This document shows positions 63,677 through 64,000 of a DNA stretch of 64,000 nucleotides, piece after piece (within the stretch, counting starts at the first letter, position 1; every line of letters begins with the position of its first letter). The stretch is taken from the NCBI GenBank assembly GCA_013416455.1, contig JACCES010000005.1:248001-312000 (forward strand), in the 5' to 3' direction. The translations under genes were made by a program, and so were the position numbers. This stretch comes from Alcaligenaceae bacterium (lineage in GTDB: Bacteria; Pseudomonadota; Gammaproteobacteria; Burkholderiales; Burkholderiaceae_B). Below the pieces are notes generated by a model. It was not told the DNA's origin, did no database searches, and saw only the letters and a list, made by a program, of their open reading frames with translations.

Positions 63677-64000
63677 TCAGAATCCCACGTTGCGGAACAG
63701 CACCGCGAAGATGGCGTCGAGAATCATCACGGCGGTGATCGACGTAACGACCGAGGCCGTGGTGGAGCTCCCCAGGCTTTCGGTATTGGGCTTGACCCGC
63801 AGCCCCCAGTGGCAGCCGATCAGGGCGATGGCCACGCCGAACACGACGGACTTCGCCGTGGCCAGCCAGAGATGGGCAATGTCGACCGCGGCGGGCAGAG
63901 CCTGGATGAAGTAGGCGGGAGAAAGCCCCAGGTTGATGTCGGCGGCCAGCATTCCCCCGAGCAGCGCCGCAAGCGTGGTCCAGAGGCTGATCAAAGGCAT
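63677..64000 (-). CDS. MlaE-type ABC permease, C-terminal part (truncated by window edge)
   Basis: 107 residues visible, open at the window end. LISLWTTLAALLGGMLAADINLGLSPAYFIQALPAAVDIAHLWLATAKSVVFGVAIALIGCHWGL and the C-terminal STTASVVTSITAVMILDAIFAVLF are MlaE/Ttg2B sequences. First gene of the visible MCE operon; the N-terminal half lies beyond 64000. Confidence 0.93.
   Translation of the reverse strand: MPLISLWTTLAALLGGMLAADINLGLSPAYFIQALPAAVDIAHLWLATAKSVVFGVAIALIGCHWGLRVKPNTESLGSSTTASVVTSITAVMILDAIFAVLFRNVGF

Overview
The window is about 64 kb of high-GC chromosome that reads as a betaproteobacterium of the Burkholderiales, most likely Alcaligenaceae (Bordetella/Achromobacter/Alcaligenes relatives). 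The reasons are the tripartite-tricarboxylate (Bug-type) binding protein, a RibBA whose cyclohydrolase half has lost its zinc cysteines, a 271-residue PyrF, the rsmD-coaD-ferredoxin order, and a PfeA/BfeA-like siderophore receptor. The genus is inferred from gene content only; no rRNA or tRNA gene was seen.

Layout. 1-9.1 kb: the 5' part of a TonB-dependent receptor behind a strong Fur box, a lytic transglycosylase, an Lrp-type regulator divergent from a small catabolic-looking cluster (trans-sulfuration PLP enzyme, Bug binding protein, uroporphyrinogen-decarboxylase-family protein), a TPMT-like methyltransferase, a YcgR flagellar brake and MetY. 9.4-24.5 kb: housekeeping genes, namely AsmA and an orphan MOSC N-terminal domain, ferredoxin, coaD/rsmD divergent from ftsY (with a perfect 5 x 18 bp repeat), CYTH-CHAD protein, the ribBA-ribH-nusB-thiL-pgpA-pncC operon, pyrF, and groES-groEL behind a CIRCE operator. 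24.7-33.3 kb: a two-component system whose AAA+ regulator has a ruined GAFTGA loop, directly downstream of a complete mnhABCDEFG (Mrp) antiporter operon that is preceded by two palindromes. 33.5-38.5 kb: degenerate PAP2 protein, dsdA, a LysR regulator facing a pirin over a perfect 16 bp palindrome, and an Rpn-type PD-(D/E)XK nuclease gene with related repeats on both sides.

38.8-60.9 kb is the most interesting region: a catecholate siderophore locus. On the minus strand, tightly packed genes run from an iron-siderophore ABC importer (permease, ATPase, binding protein) and an IroE/Fes-like esterase through a complete LIV-type (branched-chain/aromatic acid class) ABC importer livKHMGF, then a phosphopantetheinyl transferase, a 2,3-dihydroxybenzoate-AMP ligase, a stand-alone aryl carrier protein, an EntF-like serine NRPS, an EntS-like exporter and a YncE-like beta-propeller. 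Divergent from it are a FepA/BfeA-type receptor and a SAM methyltransferase. Fur-like boxes lie in the divergent promoter, before livK and at the entE start. No entC, isochorismatase or entA gene is present. The LIV transporter sits where precursor genes might be expected, suggesting (inference) that the cell may import its aryl acid or recapture siderophore fragments.

61.1-64 kb: an Mla/MCE lipid transport operon (permease, cut by the window edge; ATPase; MlaD; lipoprotein).
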